Positions 9,627-19,219 are shown, counted from the first letter of the stretch. The stretch is 64,000 nt of DNA from Latilactobacillus curvatus JCM 1096 = DSM 20019 (GCF_004101845.1 NZ_CP026116.1:1-64000); one strand, 5' to 3'. The notes: generated by a model not told the origin, from the sequence alone. Numbers and translations: made by a program.

Positions 9627-11258
9627 ATGAAAGCACAACAAATTTTAAATGATCCATTTTTAAATAAGGGTACAGCATTCACTGCTGAAGAACGTGCACA
9701 ATTTGGTTTAACGGGGATGTTACCACCTCACGTGCAAACCATTGATGAACAAGTTAAACAAGCTTATGCCCAATATCAATCAAAAGCCAACATGCTTGAA
9801 CAACGGATTTTCTTAATGTCAATTTTTAATGAAAACCGTGTGTTGTTCTTTAAATTATTCAGCCAACATGTTGCTGAATTCATGCCAGTGGTTTACGATC
9901 CAACGATCGCTGACACAATCGAAAACTACAGTGCTTTATATGTGAACCCCCAAAACGCTGCTTTCTTATCAATCGACGATCCTGATTCAATGAAGACAAC
10001 CTTGGCAAACGCTGCTGATGGTCGCGAAATTAAATTAATCGTTGTGACTGATGGCGAAGGAATCTTAGGGATTGGCGACTGGGGCACACAAGGTGTGGAT
10101 ATCTCAGTTGGTAAATTAATGGTTTATACGGCTGCTGCCGGGATTGATCCTAGTCAAGTCTTACCAGTTGTTTTAGATGCTGGGACGAACCGTGAAAGCT
10201 TACTCAATGATGAGTTATACTTAGGCAACCGTCATGAACGGGTTCGCGGCGATCGTTACTACGATTTCGTCGATCAATTCGTGCAAACAGCTGAAGACCT
10301 ATTCCCTAATATGTATCTTCACTTTGAAGATTTTGGCCGGAGCAATGCTGCTAATATTTTGAACAAGTACAAAGATCAAATCGTGACGTTCAATGATGAT
10401 ATCCAAGGCACAGGGATTATCACATTAGCTGGGATTATGGGCGCTTTAAATATCTCTGGTGGCAAGATGACCGACCAAGTTTACATGAGCTTTGGTGCTG
10501 GGACTGCGGGTGCTGGGATTACCCATCGCATCTTCGAAGAAATGTTACAAGAAGGTTTAACTGAAGAACAAGCACGTAGCCGTTTCTACATGGTTGACAA
10601 GCAAGGGCTATTGTTTGATGATGATCCAGAATTAACACCAGAACAAAAACCATTTGCGCGCAAACGGAGTGAATTCGCGAATGCTGATGAATTAACAACT
10701 TTAGAAGCTGCTGTCAAAGCAATCCACCCAACTATTTTAGTGGGGACTTCAACCCAACCTGGGACCTTTACAGAATCAATCGTGAAGGAAATGGCTGCTC
10801 ACACAGAACGCCCAATTATTTTCCCATTGTCAAACCCAACGAAATTAGCTGAAGCAACTGCTGCAGACTTAATCAAGTGGACTGACGGCAAAGCTTTAGT
10901 AGCGACTGGGATTCCTGCTGCACCTGTTGAATACAACGGTGTCACATATGAAATCGGTCAAGCAAACAACGCTTTAGTCTATCCAGGGCTTGGTTTAGGC
11001 ACAATCGCGTCAACTGCGAAAGTCTTAAATGACGAAATGATTAGCAAAGCAGCTCACTCATTGGGTGGCATCGTTGATCCAACAGAACCTGGCGCAGCTG
11101 TCTTACCGCCTGTGACAAAACTAGATATCTTCTCACAAACGGTTGCGAACGCTGTTGCTCAAAGCGCTGTTGATCAAGGTTTGAATAAAGAACCAATTGC
11201 TGACGTGCAAAAAGCCGTCGCAGACATGAAATGGGAACCAGAATACAAAGCACTATAA
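9627..11258 (+). CDS. mleS: Malolactic enzyme
   Basis: 543 aa, close to the usual 541-543 for malolactic enzymes. These decarboxylate L-malate directly to L-lactate and CO2 using bound NAD+ and Mn2+, consuming a proton and helping generate proton motive force. Visible motifs are [15 protein letters not shown] (about residues 139-153), [13 protein letters not shown] (about 233), FNDDIQGTG with metal ligands, and the nucleotide loop [11 protein letters not shown] (about 288). I chose ATG 9627 because AAAGGAG lies 9 nt upstream. A GTG 45 nt earlier overlaps the -10 box. mleP follows after 23 nt. A plain malic enzyme is less likely given the mleR/mleP context. Confidence 0.95.
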   Translation: MKAQQILNDPFLNKGTAFTAEERAQFGLTGMLPPHVQTIDEQVKQAYAQYQSKANMLEQRIFLMSIFNENRVLFFKLFSQHVAEFMPVVYDPTIADTIENYSALYVNPQNAAFLSIDDPDSMKTTLANAADGREIKLIVVTDGEGILGIGDWGTQGVDISVGKLMVYTAAAGIDPSQVLPVVLDAGTNRESLLNDELYLGNRHERVRGDRYYDFVDQFVQTAEDLFPNMYLHFEDFGRSNAANILNKYKDQIVTFNDDIQGTGIITLAGIMGALNISGGKMTDQVYMSFGAGTAGAGITHRIFEEMLQEGLTEEQARSRFYMVDKQGLLFDDDPELTPEQKPFARKRSEFANADELTTLEAAVKAIHPTILVGTSTQPGTFTESIVKEMAAHTERPIIFPLSNPTKLAEATAADLIKWTDGKALVATGIPAAPVEYNGVTYEIGQANNALVYPGLGLGTIASTAKVLNDEMISKAAHSLGGIVDPTEPGAAVLPPVTKLDIFSQTVANAVAQSAVDQGLNKEPIADVQKAVADMKWEPEYKAL

Positions 11259-11281
11259 TTTAAATATAAATCGGTAGGAGC

Positions 11282-12253
11282 GTGAAAGAGTTGGCAGCAT
11301 TTCTAACATCATTATCAAGCGTTGTCGAAATCGTCTTAGTCATTGCATTGGGGTTTTGGCTACGGAGTTCAAAAAAATTCGATGATAATTTTAAAGGCAC
11401 AATTTCATTTTTAATCATGAATGTCGCTTTACCATTATCAATTTTCGTCTCAGTTCTAGATAACTTAACCCGTGAAAAGTTGGTCGGTTTATCTGGCGGC
11501 TTGATTTACGTCTTAATTAGTTTCGCCCTCGGTTATCTCGTGGCATGGTTACTAACCAAGGCTTTCCGAATTCGGCCAGGTCGTCGTGGGACATTTATCA
11601 ATATGTTCGTTAATGCCAATACCATCTTCATTGGGTTACCATTGAACTTGGCACTATTCGGTGACAAGAGTTTACCTTACTTCTTGATCTACTATGTGGC
11701 CAATACGGTTTCAACATGGGCAATCGGGGTCTTCTTCATCTCAAATGATGATCCAACCAAAGAAAAAGGCGCTGCTAAAGGCAAATTTAACTGGCGTAAA
11801 TTATTACCTTCTCCATTAATCGGTTTCTTAGCCGCATTAATTTATCTTCTAACTGGTTTACCATTACCAGAACTTGTTGATAAGACATTCTCAATGGTCG
11901 GTGGCATCGTAACACCAATGTCATTGATCTACATTGGGATTATCTTAGCTGATGCTGGTTTGAAATCAATCCATTTCGACCGCGATACAGTCCTTGCGTT
12001 ATTAGGCCGTTTCGTTGTGGCACCAGCCATCATGATTGCCATCATGCTATTCTTCAAGAACACAACCTCAATCCCATCAATCGAACAAAGCACATTGATT
12101 ATTCAAGCTGCAACACCTGGTTTGGCTGTCTTACCAATCTTAGTTGGCCAATCACATGGTGATGTTGAATATGCAACGAATGTTGTCACAACAAGTACTG
12201 TCTTGTTCGTAGTTGTTGTCCCAATCTTAATGCAAATTGTTCAATATATCTAA
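11282..12253 (+). CDS. mleP: Malate transporter, AEC (auxin efflux carrier) family
   Basis: 323 aa with about ten hydrophobic helices in two halves, as in AEC carriers. The GTG start has TAGGAG 3-8 nt upstream. The N-terminal half ends with the NTIFIGLPLNLALFG crossover segment and the C-terminal half contains PGLAVLPILVGQ, both typical of the family. In the mleS-mleP operon this protein takes up malate and/or exports lactate, giving the electrogenic exchange that makes malolactic fermentation energy-yielding. A strong terminator follows. Confidence 0.92.
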   Translation: MKELAAFLTSLSSVVEIVLVIALGFWLRSSKKFDDNFKGTISFLIMNVALPLSIFVSVLDNLTREKLVGLSGGLIYVLISFALGYLVAWLLTKAFRIRPGRRGTFINMFVNANTIFIGLPLNLALFGDKSLPYFLIYYVANTVSTWAIGVFFISNDDPTKEKGAAKGKFNWRKLLPSPLIGFLAALIYLLTGLPLPELVDKTFSMVGGIVTPMSLIYIGIILADAGLKSIHFDRDTVLALLGRFVVAPAIMIAIMLFFKNTTSIPSIEQSTLIIQAATPGLAVLPILVGQSHGDVEYATNVVTTSTVLFVVVVPILMQIVQYI

Positions 12254-12302
12254 AGCTTAAATGTGTCGTTCAGCTGACACTCCCCTAAATTTTACCCCCA
12301 TT

Positions 12303-12337
12303 GCGCCGTCTCAATTAATTGAGACGGCGCTTTTTTT
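12303..12337 (+). terminator. Terminator of mleSP
   Basis: A perfect 28-nt palindrome with arm GCGCCGTCTCAATT, followed by seven T. Confidence 0.93.
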
Positions 12338-12359
12338 GTGCAAAGAAACACAAAGAATG

Positions 12360-12388
12360 TTGTCAAAGGCGGTAAAGTGCATTACAAT
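12360..12388 (+). promoter_or_regulatory. ridA promoter
   Basis: TTGTCA (12360-12365), 17-nt spacer, TACAAT (12383-12388), 35 nt before the ridA start. Confidence 0.65.
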
Positions 12389-12423
12389 GAAAACGGATTC
12401 AATAATGTAAAGGGGACGACAGC

Positions 12424-12792
12424 ATGACAGAGAAAATCTACACCAACTTAGCACCTGAACCATTGGGACCATACAGTCAAGCGATTGCAACGGATCAACT
12501 GGTTTTTATGTCAGGGCAACTCGGATTAAAAGATGGCCAATTGGCACCAGACTTAGCGAGTCAAACAAAACAAGCAATCACGAATATGCAACACGTGTTA
12601 GCGGCAGCAGGATTATCCCTAGAAAACGTTGTGAAAACCAATTGTTTTTTAACTGATTTGGATGACTTTAACGAATTCAATGAAGTATATGCGCGCTTCT
12701 TCGGTGATATCGCACCGGCTAGAAGTGCCGTTCAAGTTGATAAACTACCAGCTGGCGCAATTGTTGAGATAGAAGCAGTTGCAATTCGTTAA
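12424..12792 (+). CDS. ridA: RidA-family enamine/imine deaminase
   Basis: 122 aa, the full length of the YjgF/YER057c/UK114 family. It contains GPYSQAI near the N-terminus, the MSGQLGL strand, TNCFLTDLDDF, and PARSAVQV with the conserved Arg (about residue 101) that binds the substrate carboxylate. RidA hydrolyses reactive 2-aminoacrylate and related imines released by PLP enzymes, protecting them from damage. It has its own promoter and terminator, so it is monocistronic. The Shine-Dalgarno AAAGGGGACGAC lies just before the ATG. Confidence 0.93.
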   Translation: MTEKIYTNLAPEPLGPYSQAIATDQLVFMSGQLGLKDGQLAPDLASQTKQAITNMQHVLAAAGLSLENVVKTNCFLTDLDDFNEFNEVYARFFGDIAPARSAVQVDKLPAGAIVEIEAVAIR

Positions 12793-12823
12793 TGCCGTAA
12801 TTGACTGAATAAACAACCATTTG

Positions 12824-12882
12824 AAAAAAGCCTCCAGAGGAAATTAAATGCATTTCATTTAACCATCTCTGGGGGCTTTTTT
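12824..12882 (+). terminator. Terminator after ridA
   Basis: AAAAAAGCCTCCAGAG pairs with CTCTGGGGGCTTTTTT across a loop of about 26 nt. Confidence 0.85.
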
Positions 12883-13302
12883 GCATGCCTGAAATTTAAT
12901 GTTTAAAGTGATGTTTATGGGTACAAATACTGATATATAAGCATTGTTGTGAAAATATTCTACCAATGTTAATTAGAAAAAGATTAAAATTAGATGATAA
13001 AAATTGCGAATAAAATGAAGCTCCAGCGCGACCATTTTGATGACATGGAACCGAATACAAATATCGGCATTAAAGAAGTTTACACATGTTGCATAATCAT
13101 AGATAGGGATTATCTCTTTAAAAGATTTAACAGATTCGTTTTAAAACAACTTGTACACAATTTAATAGCTTGTCAGAATAAAAAAACATTAAGTCCAATT
13201 GGTGATTAATTGATTGAATCTTTGATATCCCAATTGATAACTAGATCGTACCAAAGGTGTAGTGATGAATGGAAAAATAGAAAAATCATATGGAGGTAGA
13301 CG
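12883..13302. other. AT-rich intergenic stretch without recognisable gene
   Basis: About 420 bp upstream of the WxL-type gene. A 71-codon open frame at 12994-13209 has no Shine-Dalgarno and low-complexity content, so I do not call it. The only clear element is TATGGAGGTAG, the ribosome-binding site of the next gene. The region may contain the promoter and decayed DNA of the WxL locus. Confidence 0.5.
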
Positions 13303-14577
13303 ATGGATAGAAGAAAATTAGCGCTGGGTGCAACAATGCTGACCATGTTATTGACGTTTATCTGTATCAATAGTGGTCGTACTCAAGCAGCGATACCCGC
13401 CCATATTCCAATCGATGGCATCTTTAAACCCTCCATTGGGGTAGATAGTTCCGTTCAAGCAGGTGGAATTGTGCAAGTGACACCAGATAGCCAGAACAAG
13501 AAGGGGGCAATTTGGTCGGAAGAGCAGTATAAGATTGATTTGACACATAATTTTACAAGTTTAATGTATGTCAATTTAGGGGACAAAAAAGCGCAATCGG
13601 TTGACGGGATGGCCTTTGCAATGATGAATGACCCAGACAAGGTTAAGAATTGGCAGCAAGTGACCGGTGGCGCCCTTGGTGTTTGGCGGAATCCATTTTC
13701 TTGGGTAAAAGATAACTCAGCAATCGCCAAGTCATTTGCCGTTGAATTCGATACGTACCATAATGGCAATGATTTTGACGGTTTGCTACCCAATGATGGC
13801 CCAGATAGAGGCCATGTTGCTTATAATTTTCCAGGACAAGATAGTGCATATCAGCGTTTACCAAGTCGCTTGTACGCGCTAAACCATCTACAACTTCAAA
13901 AACCGCAAAATGGTGATTATTTATCATTAGTAACATTAGGCCATATCGTGATGGCACCAAGTGTACAGGCTGCGACAACATCGAATGAAACAACTACGAG
14001 GAAAATTGCACTAGAAGCAGGGGACACAACAACGACTAACCCACCAATTGTGCCAGGGACAGATGGAAACGGAAACGGACCAACTGGCGCAACAGGGGAT
14101 ATCACGATTGATAATTTAACATCACTTGATTTTGATAAGGTGAAACTGACTGGTGGCGCGCAAAACGTTAAGAATATCGTTAAAGATCCTAACGTACAAG
14201 TCACCGATAAACGGGGAACTGGCGCTGGCTGGAATATTACCGTTAAAAGTTCAGAATTTAAAGACACAACGGATTCAACGCATATCTTAAAAGGCGCACA
14301 GATTAATTTTCCAGTCGGTAAAGTAGTCGCTAGTGATTCAACGAATACTGCTGCACCAACAGCTAAAGCGATTACTGTTCCTGCTGATGGGTTGGATAAT
14401 GCGCAAATCTTGATGAGTGCTGATAAAGATAAAGGGATGGGAACATGGGCAGATGTGATGACAACTGACGGCATTACACTGGATATCGCTGGTGGCGCTT
14501 ATGCTGGCAGCTATAATGCTGATTTGACCTGGACACTTGGGGATACACCGCTTCAATTAGCTGGCAGCAGCCGCTAA
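13303..14577 (+). CDS. Chimeric lectin-like / WxL-domain surface protein
   Basis: 424 aa in one frame. A signal peptide (1-30, cleavage after TQAA) leads into an L-type lectin-like region (about 35-200, with DGMAFAMMNDP and VEFDTYHN). At 207-223 there is a second signal-peptide-like segment, LSLVTLGHIVMAPSVQA, followed by the Thr/Gly-rich linker (225-265, GPTGATGD). A WxL domain (about 266-424) follows, with motifs GWNI (309-312) and LTWTL (408-412) that bind peptidoglycan non-covalently. An internal signal peptide in front of a typical WxL N-terminus indicates that two genes were joined in frame by deletion. The lectin domain appears to lack its last strands. The product may still be exported and wall-bound, but lectin function is doubtful. 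Its partner downstream is broken. Confidence 0.8.
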   Translation: MDRRKLALGATMLTMLLTFICINSGRTQAAIPAHIPIDGIFKPSIGVDSSVQAGGIVQVTPDSQNKKGAIWSEEQYKIDLTHNFTSLMYVNLGDKKAQSVDGMAFAMMNDPDKVKNWQQVTGGALGVWRNPFSWVKDNSAIAKSFAVEFDTYHNGNDFDGLLPNDGPDRGHVAYNFPGQDSAYQRLPSRLYALNHLQLQKPQNGDYLSLVTLGHIVMAPSVQAATTSNETTTRKIALEAGDTTTTNPPIVPGTDGNGNGPTGATGDITIDNLTSLDFDKVKLTGGAQNVKNIVKDPNVQVTDKRGTGAGWNITVKSSEFKDTTDSTHILKGAQINFPVGKVVASDSTNTAAPTAKAITVPADGLDNAQILMSADKDKGMGTWADVMTTDGITLDIAGGAYAGSYNADLTWTLGDTPLQLAGSSR

Positions 14578-14664
14578 ATTTGAAAGAGGCAAGTGTTAAG
14601 TCGTTACTGCAACGGACTAAATTTTAATCGATGTGCAAAGTGATTAAAGAGAGGGACTTCAAAA

Positions 14665-15694
14665 ATGAAATGGATGCATATTTTACAAAGAATCAGCGTC
14701 GTCATCTTAATGGGCGGCATCGCGTTGTGGTTGAATACAACGACCGTCCAAGCGGCTGATCAGAGTATGAATTACCAAGTTAAAGCGAATTTACCCAGCA
14801 GTCAAAACAATCAAAGTGTAACGTATTTTGATTTAAGGCTGGCACCTAATCAGGAAGAGACGATTAGTATCACGGTGCAAAATAAGGATAACCAAGCGCA
14901 TATCTTTAACATCAGTCCGAATACGGCGGTGACTAATCAAAACGGGGTCGTTGATTATAGCCAGTCAAAGAAAAAAGCGGATGAAACGGCGCCTGCTAAT
15001 ATTGCCTCACTGATTACGGGGGATAAAAAAGTAACGGTGCCGGCTCACAGTAGCAAGGACGCCATTTTTAAAATTAAAATGCCTGCTAAGAAGTTCCATT
15101 GTACTTTATTAGGTGGTTTTAATATTGTTCGTGAAGGGCAGCCTACCGTTAAAAAGCAAAAGAATCGCGTGACATTGCGTAACCAATTCGCTTATGTAAT
15201 CGGTCTGAAAGTGACCGAAAGTGATGCCATTATTGCGCCAAATCTGAAACTGAATCACATCAAAGCGGGGCTCGTTAACTATCGGACAGCAATTACGGCT
15301 AATTTACAGAATACAAAGGCTGTTATGATCAGAGGCTTGAAAGTTGATGCGGTGGTTACCAAGTTAGGCTCTGATCAAGTGCTTCACCGGACAGTCAAAT
15401 CAGACATTGCGATGGCACCGAATTCGAACTTTGAGTACGCCATCAACTGGGATAATGAAGCGCTGAAGCCGGGCAAATAAATGCTTAAGCTAACCGCCAC
15501 TGATAAGTCGGGCGGTTAGTGGTATTTTACGAGTCGGTTTAATATTACAGAGCAAAAAGCCCATCAAGCTAATGACCAAGCCGTTGATTTACAAAAAACA
15601 ACCATTAACTGGTGGTATATCATGCGGTGGCATATTCCTGGTGCTCTTAGTTGGGTATATTATTTTTCTAAAACGACAAGCGAAAAAAGCCTGA
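14665..15694 (+). pseudogene. Broken DUF916/DUF3324 WxL-associated surface protein gene
   Basis: An open frame of 271 codons (to 15480) encodes a signal peptide (about 1-30) and the DUF916 and DUF3324 domains of the WxL-partner family, whose members are normally about 330-350 aa with a C-terminal membrane anchor. The frame ends NEALKPGK-stop. The same frame continues beyond the TAA as MLKLTATDKSGG, then TAG, then WYFTSRFNITEQ up to TTINWWYI. The anchor GGIFLVLLVGYIIFLKRQA appears one frame over and ends at TGA 15694. So there are two nonsense changes and one frameshift. The remaining secreted fragment would not be membrane-anchored. It forms a decayed pair with the chimeric WxL gene 87 nt upstream. 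Confidence 0.85.
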
Positions 15695-15747
15695 TTCAAT
15701 GAAGTCCCAATCCTGAGCGCGTCATCGATTAGAATGGATTCGAAAAT

Positions 15748-15807
15748 AATCCCTTGATAATGAATAGATGGAAGTATTATCTCTATTCACTACCAAGGGA
15801 TTTTTAT
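15748..15807 (+). terminator. Terminator downstream of the WxL locus
   Basis: ATAATCCCTTGATAATGAAT pairs imperfectly with ATTCACTACCAAGGGATTTTT. It lies 54 nt beyond the relic stop codon. The rest of 15695-15963 holds only the region leading to pyrDA, with a TATAAT at 15924-15929 lacking a clear -35. Confidence 0.7.
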
Positions 15808-15963
15808 ATGTGCTGCGTTATTGGTTGTTCGGTTAATTAGGTTTAAAAAAGAGGGAATGGATTTTATATCACGTTATTTACGAATGATATTCATAAACAG
15901 TGGTTTTTTGATGCCATTTAACGTATAATAAATTAAAAACAAATTAGAGATGAGGCAAGAATA

Positions 15964-16905
15964 TTGATTTCGACTGAAACGACACTAGCTGGGTACCACT
16001 TTGATAACTGTTTCATGAACGCGGCGGGGGTTTATTGTTATGATGCTGCTGAGTTAAATCAAGTGCAGGCTTCAATGGCAGGGACTTTCGTGACCAAGAG
16101 TGCCACCGTTATGCCCCGCTCTGGAAATCCAGAACCACGTTATCAACCAACGCGTTTAGGCAGTATCAATTCAATGGGCTTGCCGAATGAAGGCCTACCT
16201 TATTATTTAGACTATGTGAGTCAACAGCAAAAGGCAGTGCCAGACAAGACATACTTTCAATCGATTACGGGATTTAATATTGAAGAAGACGAGCAACTGT
16301 TGGCACAGATTAGTGCTTCTGATTTTAAAGGTGTGGTGGAATTGAACTTATCTTGTCCGAACGTACCGGGGAAGCCGCAAACGGGCTATGATTTTGAAAT
16401 GGTGGAACGAATTCTAACGCGAGTTTTTACGGTTTATCACGGTCCATTAGGCGTTAAATTACCGCCGTACTTTGATATCGTGCATTTTGATCAGATGGCG
16501 GCGATTTTGAATCAATTTCCATTAGCGTTTGTCAATTCGGTGAATAGCATTGGAAATGGCTTGAAAATTGATGTGGCAACTGAACGGGTTGTGATTAAAC
16601 CTAAGCATGGTTTCGGTGGCATCGGTGGCGATTATATCAAACCAACCGCCTTAGCGAATGTCCATGCCTTCTATCAGCGTTTGAATCCAGCCATTCAAAT
16701 TATTGGGACTGGTGGGATTAAATCTGGTCAAGATGCATTTGAACATATTTTATGTGGGGCTAGCATGGTCCAAGTTGGGACAGCGCTTCAAAAAGAAGGC
16801 CCCATTATTTTTGAACGTTTAACGCGCGAATTACAGACAAGCATGGCTCAAAAAGGTTATACTAAACTGTCTGACTTTAGAGGCAAATTACAATATTTAG
16901 ATTAG
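15964..16905 (+). CDS. pyrDA: Dihydroorotate dehydrogenase, class 1A (fumarate-dependent)
   Basis: 313 aa FMN TIM-barrel that oxidises dihydroorotate to orotate in pyrimidine synthesis. Class 1A enzymes are soluble homodimers using fumarate. Class-defining features are Cys131 as catalytic base in [14 protein letters not shown], Lys45 in TKSAT, the SINSMGLPN loop and the phosphate-binding [17 protein letters not shown] near the C-terminus. The start is TTG with a GAGATGAGG-like site upstream. It is not next to other pyr genes; the HAD phosphatase gene follows 18 nt downstream and is probably cotranscribed. Confidence 0.92.
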   Translation: MISTETTLAGYHFDNCFMNAAGVYCYDAAELNQVQASMAGTFVTKSATVMPRSGNPEPRYQPTRLGSINSMGLPNEGLPYYLDYVSQQQKAVPDKTYFQSITGFNIEEDEQLLAQISASDFKGVVELNLSCPNVPGKPQTGYDFEMVERILTRVFTVYHGPLGVKLPPYFDIVHFDQMAAILNQFPLAFVNSVNSIGNGLKIDVATERVVIKPKHGFGGIGGDYIKPTALANVHAFYQRLNPAIQIIGTGGIKSGQDAFEHILCGASMVQVGTALQKEGPIIFERLTRELQTSMAQKGYTKLSDFRGKLQYLD

Positions 16906-16923
16906 TTGAAATGAGGATTTACA

Positions 16924-17610
16924 ATGCAGTATCGTTATTTATTTTTTGACATGGACAATACTTTATTCGATTTTGATGCGGATGAAGATCAAGCTTTGGC
17001 CCAATTATTCAAAGATCAAGGGGTTCAATTGATCCCAACAATTAAGACAACTTATCAGACCTTTAATCAAAACTTGTGGCGGCAGTATGAAGAAGGTACG
17101 TTAACCCGGGAAATATTATTGAACACACGCTTTGCAACCTTCTTTAAAGAACAGTTTAATCAGGAAGTTGATGGACCAAGATTGTCCCAAAATTATTTAG
17201 ACAACTTGGCATTAGGCCATGATTTAATGCCACAAGCAGAAGCTCTGTTAAAGGCGTTAAAAGCAGCTAACATTAAGCTATATGTCACAACCAACGGGGT
17301 TGCCAACACGCAATATCGGCGGTTACAAGATTCAGGATTAATCACATATTTCGATGCCGTTTTTGTTTCGGAAGAGTTGGGATATCAAAAACCAGATCCA
17401 CGGTATTTCCAAAGTGTCTTCCAACAATTAGAGGGGATCTCACAAGCAGAAGCTTTGATTGTCGGTGATTCACTTACTTCAGATGTGCAAGGTGGGCAGA
17501 ACGTGGGTGTCGCCACAGCGTGGTATAACCCGAACCAGCTAGCAAATCAAATGACAGACATACAGCCAACACACGAAATTGAACACTTAATGGACTTATT
17601 GGCAATTTAA
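16924..17610 (+). CDS. HAD-superfamily hydrolase, YjjG-type (probable nucleotidase)
   Basis: 228 aa. Motif I FFDMDNTLF puts the nucleophile at Asp9 and the acid/base at Asp11. Motif II is TTNG (about 120), the motif III Lys is in YQKPDP, and motif IV is VGDSLTSDVQGG. The helical cap between motifs I and II and the overall length match YjjG/YfnB enzymes, 5'-nucleotidases that remove non-canonical pyrimidine nucleotides. Its position directly after pyrDA fits a pyrimidine-related role, but the substrate is inferred. The symporter gene starts 37 nt later. Confidence 0.82.
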   Translation: MQYRYLFFDMDNTLFDFDADEDQALAQLFKDQGVQLIPTIKTTYQTFNQNLWRQYEEGTLTREILLNTRFATFFKEQFNQEVDGPRLSQNYLDNLALGHDLMPQAEALLKALKAANIKLYVTTNGVANTQYRRLQDSGLITYFDAVFVSEELGYQKPDPRYFQSVFQQLEGISQAEALIVGDSLTSDVQGGQNVGVATAWYNPNQLANQMTDIQPTHEIEHLMDLLAI

Positions 17611-17647
17611 AAGCCGATTTGCGGCATTCAAGAGGAGTGGATAAAAC

Positions 17648-18925
17648 ATGAAAAAGCAACGATATTTTAGAATTAGCCTAGGTTGGCGAATCTTAATTGG
17701 AATCGGCCTAGGGTTAGTGGTTGGTCGGTTTTTCTACCATAATCAAACCGCTATCTCAATCTTACAATCAATTGGAACCTTGTTCATCAATTTAATTAAG
17801 ATGATTGTGTTACCAATTGTTGTTTCCTGTTTGGTCGTTGGGATTGCCAAGATGGGTGATATCAAAAAACTTGGCCGAATTGGTGGTAAGACGTTATTGT
17901 ATTTCGAAGTGATGACGACCTTCGCAATTATTCTCGGATTAGCTGTCGGCAATATTGCTAAACCAGGAGCGCTGATTGACATTCATAGTTTGGCACATGG
18001 CTCAATTAGTCAGTACACAGCAGCCGCTAAGACCGCTGGAAATCATGGCTTGGGTGATATCATCATGGATATCGTGCCAACGAATTTCTTTGCGGCCTTG
18101 GGGTCTGGTGAAATGATTCCAGTCATCTTCTTTACGGTCATGTTCGGTTTAGGGTTGGCGACCTTTGGTAAAAAGGCAACCCCGCTCATCGATGCTTTTG
18201 AAATGATTTCAGAGGTTATGTTCAAGATGACAAACTGGATTATGCAGTTAGCACCAATCGGGGTGTTTGCATTAATCGGGGTTACAATTGCCCAATTCGG
18301 ATTTGAAGCTTTGAAACCATTGCTCTATTTCATCATCGTTTGTTACGCAACGATGGCATTTTTCGTGGTTGTTGTGGCTGGGTTGGTCGCGCGGATTTGG
18401 CACATCAATATCTTTGAAATCTTGAAAGTTTTCAAAGAAGAATTGGTGCTAGCCTTTTCAACGGCGAGTTCAGAAGCAGCGTTACCCAAAGTAATGGAAA
18501 AAGTGCAAAATTACGGTGTTAGTCAAGGGATTGCTTCTTTTGTCATTCCAACGGGTTATTCATTTAACTTGGACGGTTCGGCAATCTACCAATCGCTAGC
18601 GGCGCTGTTTTTGGCGCAAGCCTATCACATTCATTTAAGCCTCACCCAACAAATTACTCTATTGGTGGTCTTGATGATTACCTCTAAAGGGATGGCTGGG
18701 GTCCCTGGTGCTTCATTCGTTGTCTTATTAGCAACAATCACCACAATCGGCGTTCCGGCTGCTGGTGTCGCCTTCATTGCGGGGATTGATCGGATTGTGG
18801 ATATGGGACGAACTGCCGTTAACGTAATGGGAAACTCATTAGCAGCAGTCATTATTGCCAAGTCAGAGAACGAATTTGATGAACAAAAATATCAACAATA
18901 TATGAGTGGCAATGAACTTAAATAA
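17648..18925 (+). CDS. DAACS-family dicarboxylate/amino acid:cation symporter (GltT/GltP-like)
   Basis: 425 aa, usual for the family. It shows the serine-rich re-entrant loop HP1 as STASSEAALP, the sodium/substrate-binding GYSFNLDGSAIYQ (NMDGT equivalent), and HP2 KGMAGVPGASFVVLLATI. About eight membrane helices can be read. These carriers import glutamate, aspartate or C4-dicarboxylates with H+ or Na+. The Shine-Dalgarno AAGAGGAG precedes the ATG, and a strong terminator follows. It may be cotranscribed with pyrDA and the HAD gene. Exact substrate is not determinable. Confidence 0.9.
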   Translation: MKKQRYFRISLGWRILIGIGLGLVVGRFFYHNQTAISILQSIGTLFINLIKMIVLPIVVSCLVVGIAKMGDIKKLGRIGGKTLLYFEVMTTFAIILGLAVGNIAKPGALIDIHSLAHGSISQYTAAAKTAGNHGLGDIIMDIVPTNFFAALGSGEMIPVIFFTVMFGLGLATFGKKATPLIDAFEMISEVMFKMTNWIMQLAPIGVFALIGVTIAQFGFEALKPLLYFIIVCYATMAFFVVVVAGLVARIWHINIFEILKVFKEELVLAFSTASSEAALPKVMEKVQNYGVSQGIASFVIPTGYSFNLDGSAIYQSLAALFLAQAYHIHLSLTQQITLLVVLMITSKGMAGVPGASFVVLLATITTIGVPAAGVAFIAGIDRIVDMGRTAVNVMGNSLAAVIIAKSENEFDEQKYQQYMSGNELK

Positions 18926-18928
18926 AGC

Positions 18929-18964
18929 AAAGACCTTAAATCAATCGATTTAAGGTCTTTTTTG
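18929..18964 (+). terminator. Terminator after the DAACS symporter gene
   Basis: AAAGACCTTAAATC pairs with GATTTAAGGTCTTT, then T6. Confidence 0.9.
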
Positions 18965-19051
18965 TATAAAAAACGATTTTAGCACACCGCAAACATTAGC
19001 GGTATCTAATTATAAAAGCTTAAGTAATGCGACTTTTAGCGCTTTTTTGTC

Positions 19052-19080
19052 GATTATCTAGACCAATTTCGCAGATAATC
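19052..19080. promoter_or_regulatory. Inverted repeat upstream of the mannose PTS promoter
   Basis: GATTATCT and AGATAATC are perfect 8-bp inverted arms separated by 13 bp, ending 11 bp before the proposed -35. This is the size and position of an operator. No T run follows, so it is not a terminator. The cognate regulator is unknown. Confidence 0.45.
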
Positions 19081-19091
19081 TAAAAAATGAT

Positions 19092-19119
19092 TAGACAGAT
19101 TAGAATTTTGTGGTAAAAT
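19092..19119 (+). promoter_or_regulatory. Promoter of the mannose PTS operon
   Basis: TAGACA (19092-19097), 16-nt spacer ending in an extended -10 TGG, then TAAAAT (19114-19119). I searched the 18965-19261 region for a sigma-54 -24/-12 (TGGCAC-N5-TTGC) and did not find one, although mannose PTS operons of some Firmicutes use sigma-54. Confidence 0.5.
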
Positions 19120-19124
19120 TAATT

Positions 19125-19140
19125 CAGTAAAGCGTTTTAA
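19125..19140. promoter_or_regulatory. Candidate cre-like site 1
   Basis: CAGTAAAGCGTTTTAA has the CcpA-type core AAAGCGTTTT just after the -10 box, where CcpA binding would repress. It departs from consensus at the outer positions. Confidence 0.3.
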
Positions 19141-19204
19141 AAAATAAAAACGTGGAACTGTTAACTCAGTCAATAATGTTTAAGCCATTATTTTTTTATA
19201 TTAA

Positions 19205-19219
19205 TTGATAGCGTTTTAT
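19205..19219. promoter_or_regulatory. Candidate cre-like site 2
   Basis: TTGATAGCGTTTTAT matches about 13 of 15 positions of the cre consensus as I recall it (WTGNAANCGNWNNCW). It lies in the leader 43 bp before manL. Confidence 0.3.

Noticed and set aside
12994-13209. 71-codon open frame before the WxL-type gene
   Set aside because: No Shine-Dalgarno, AT-rich low-complexity product, no recognisable domain.
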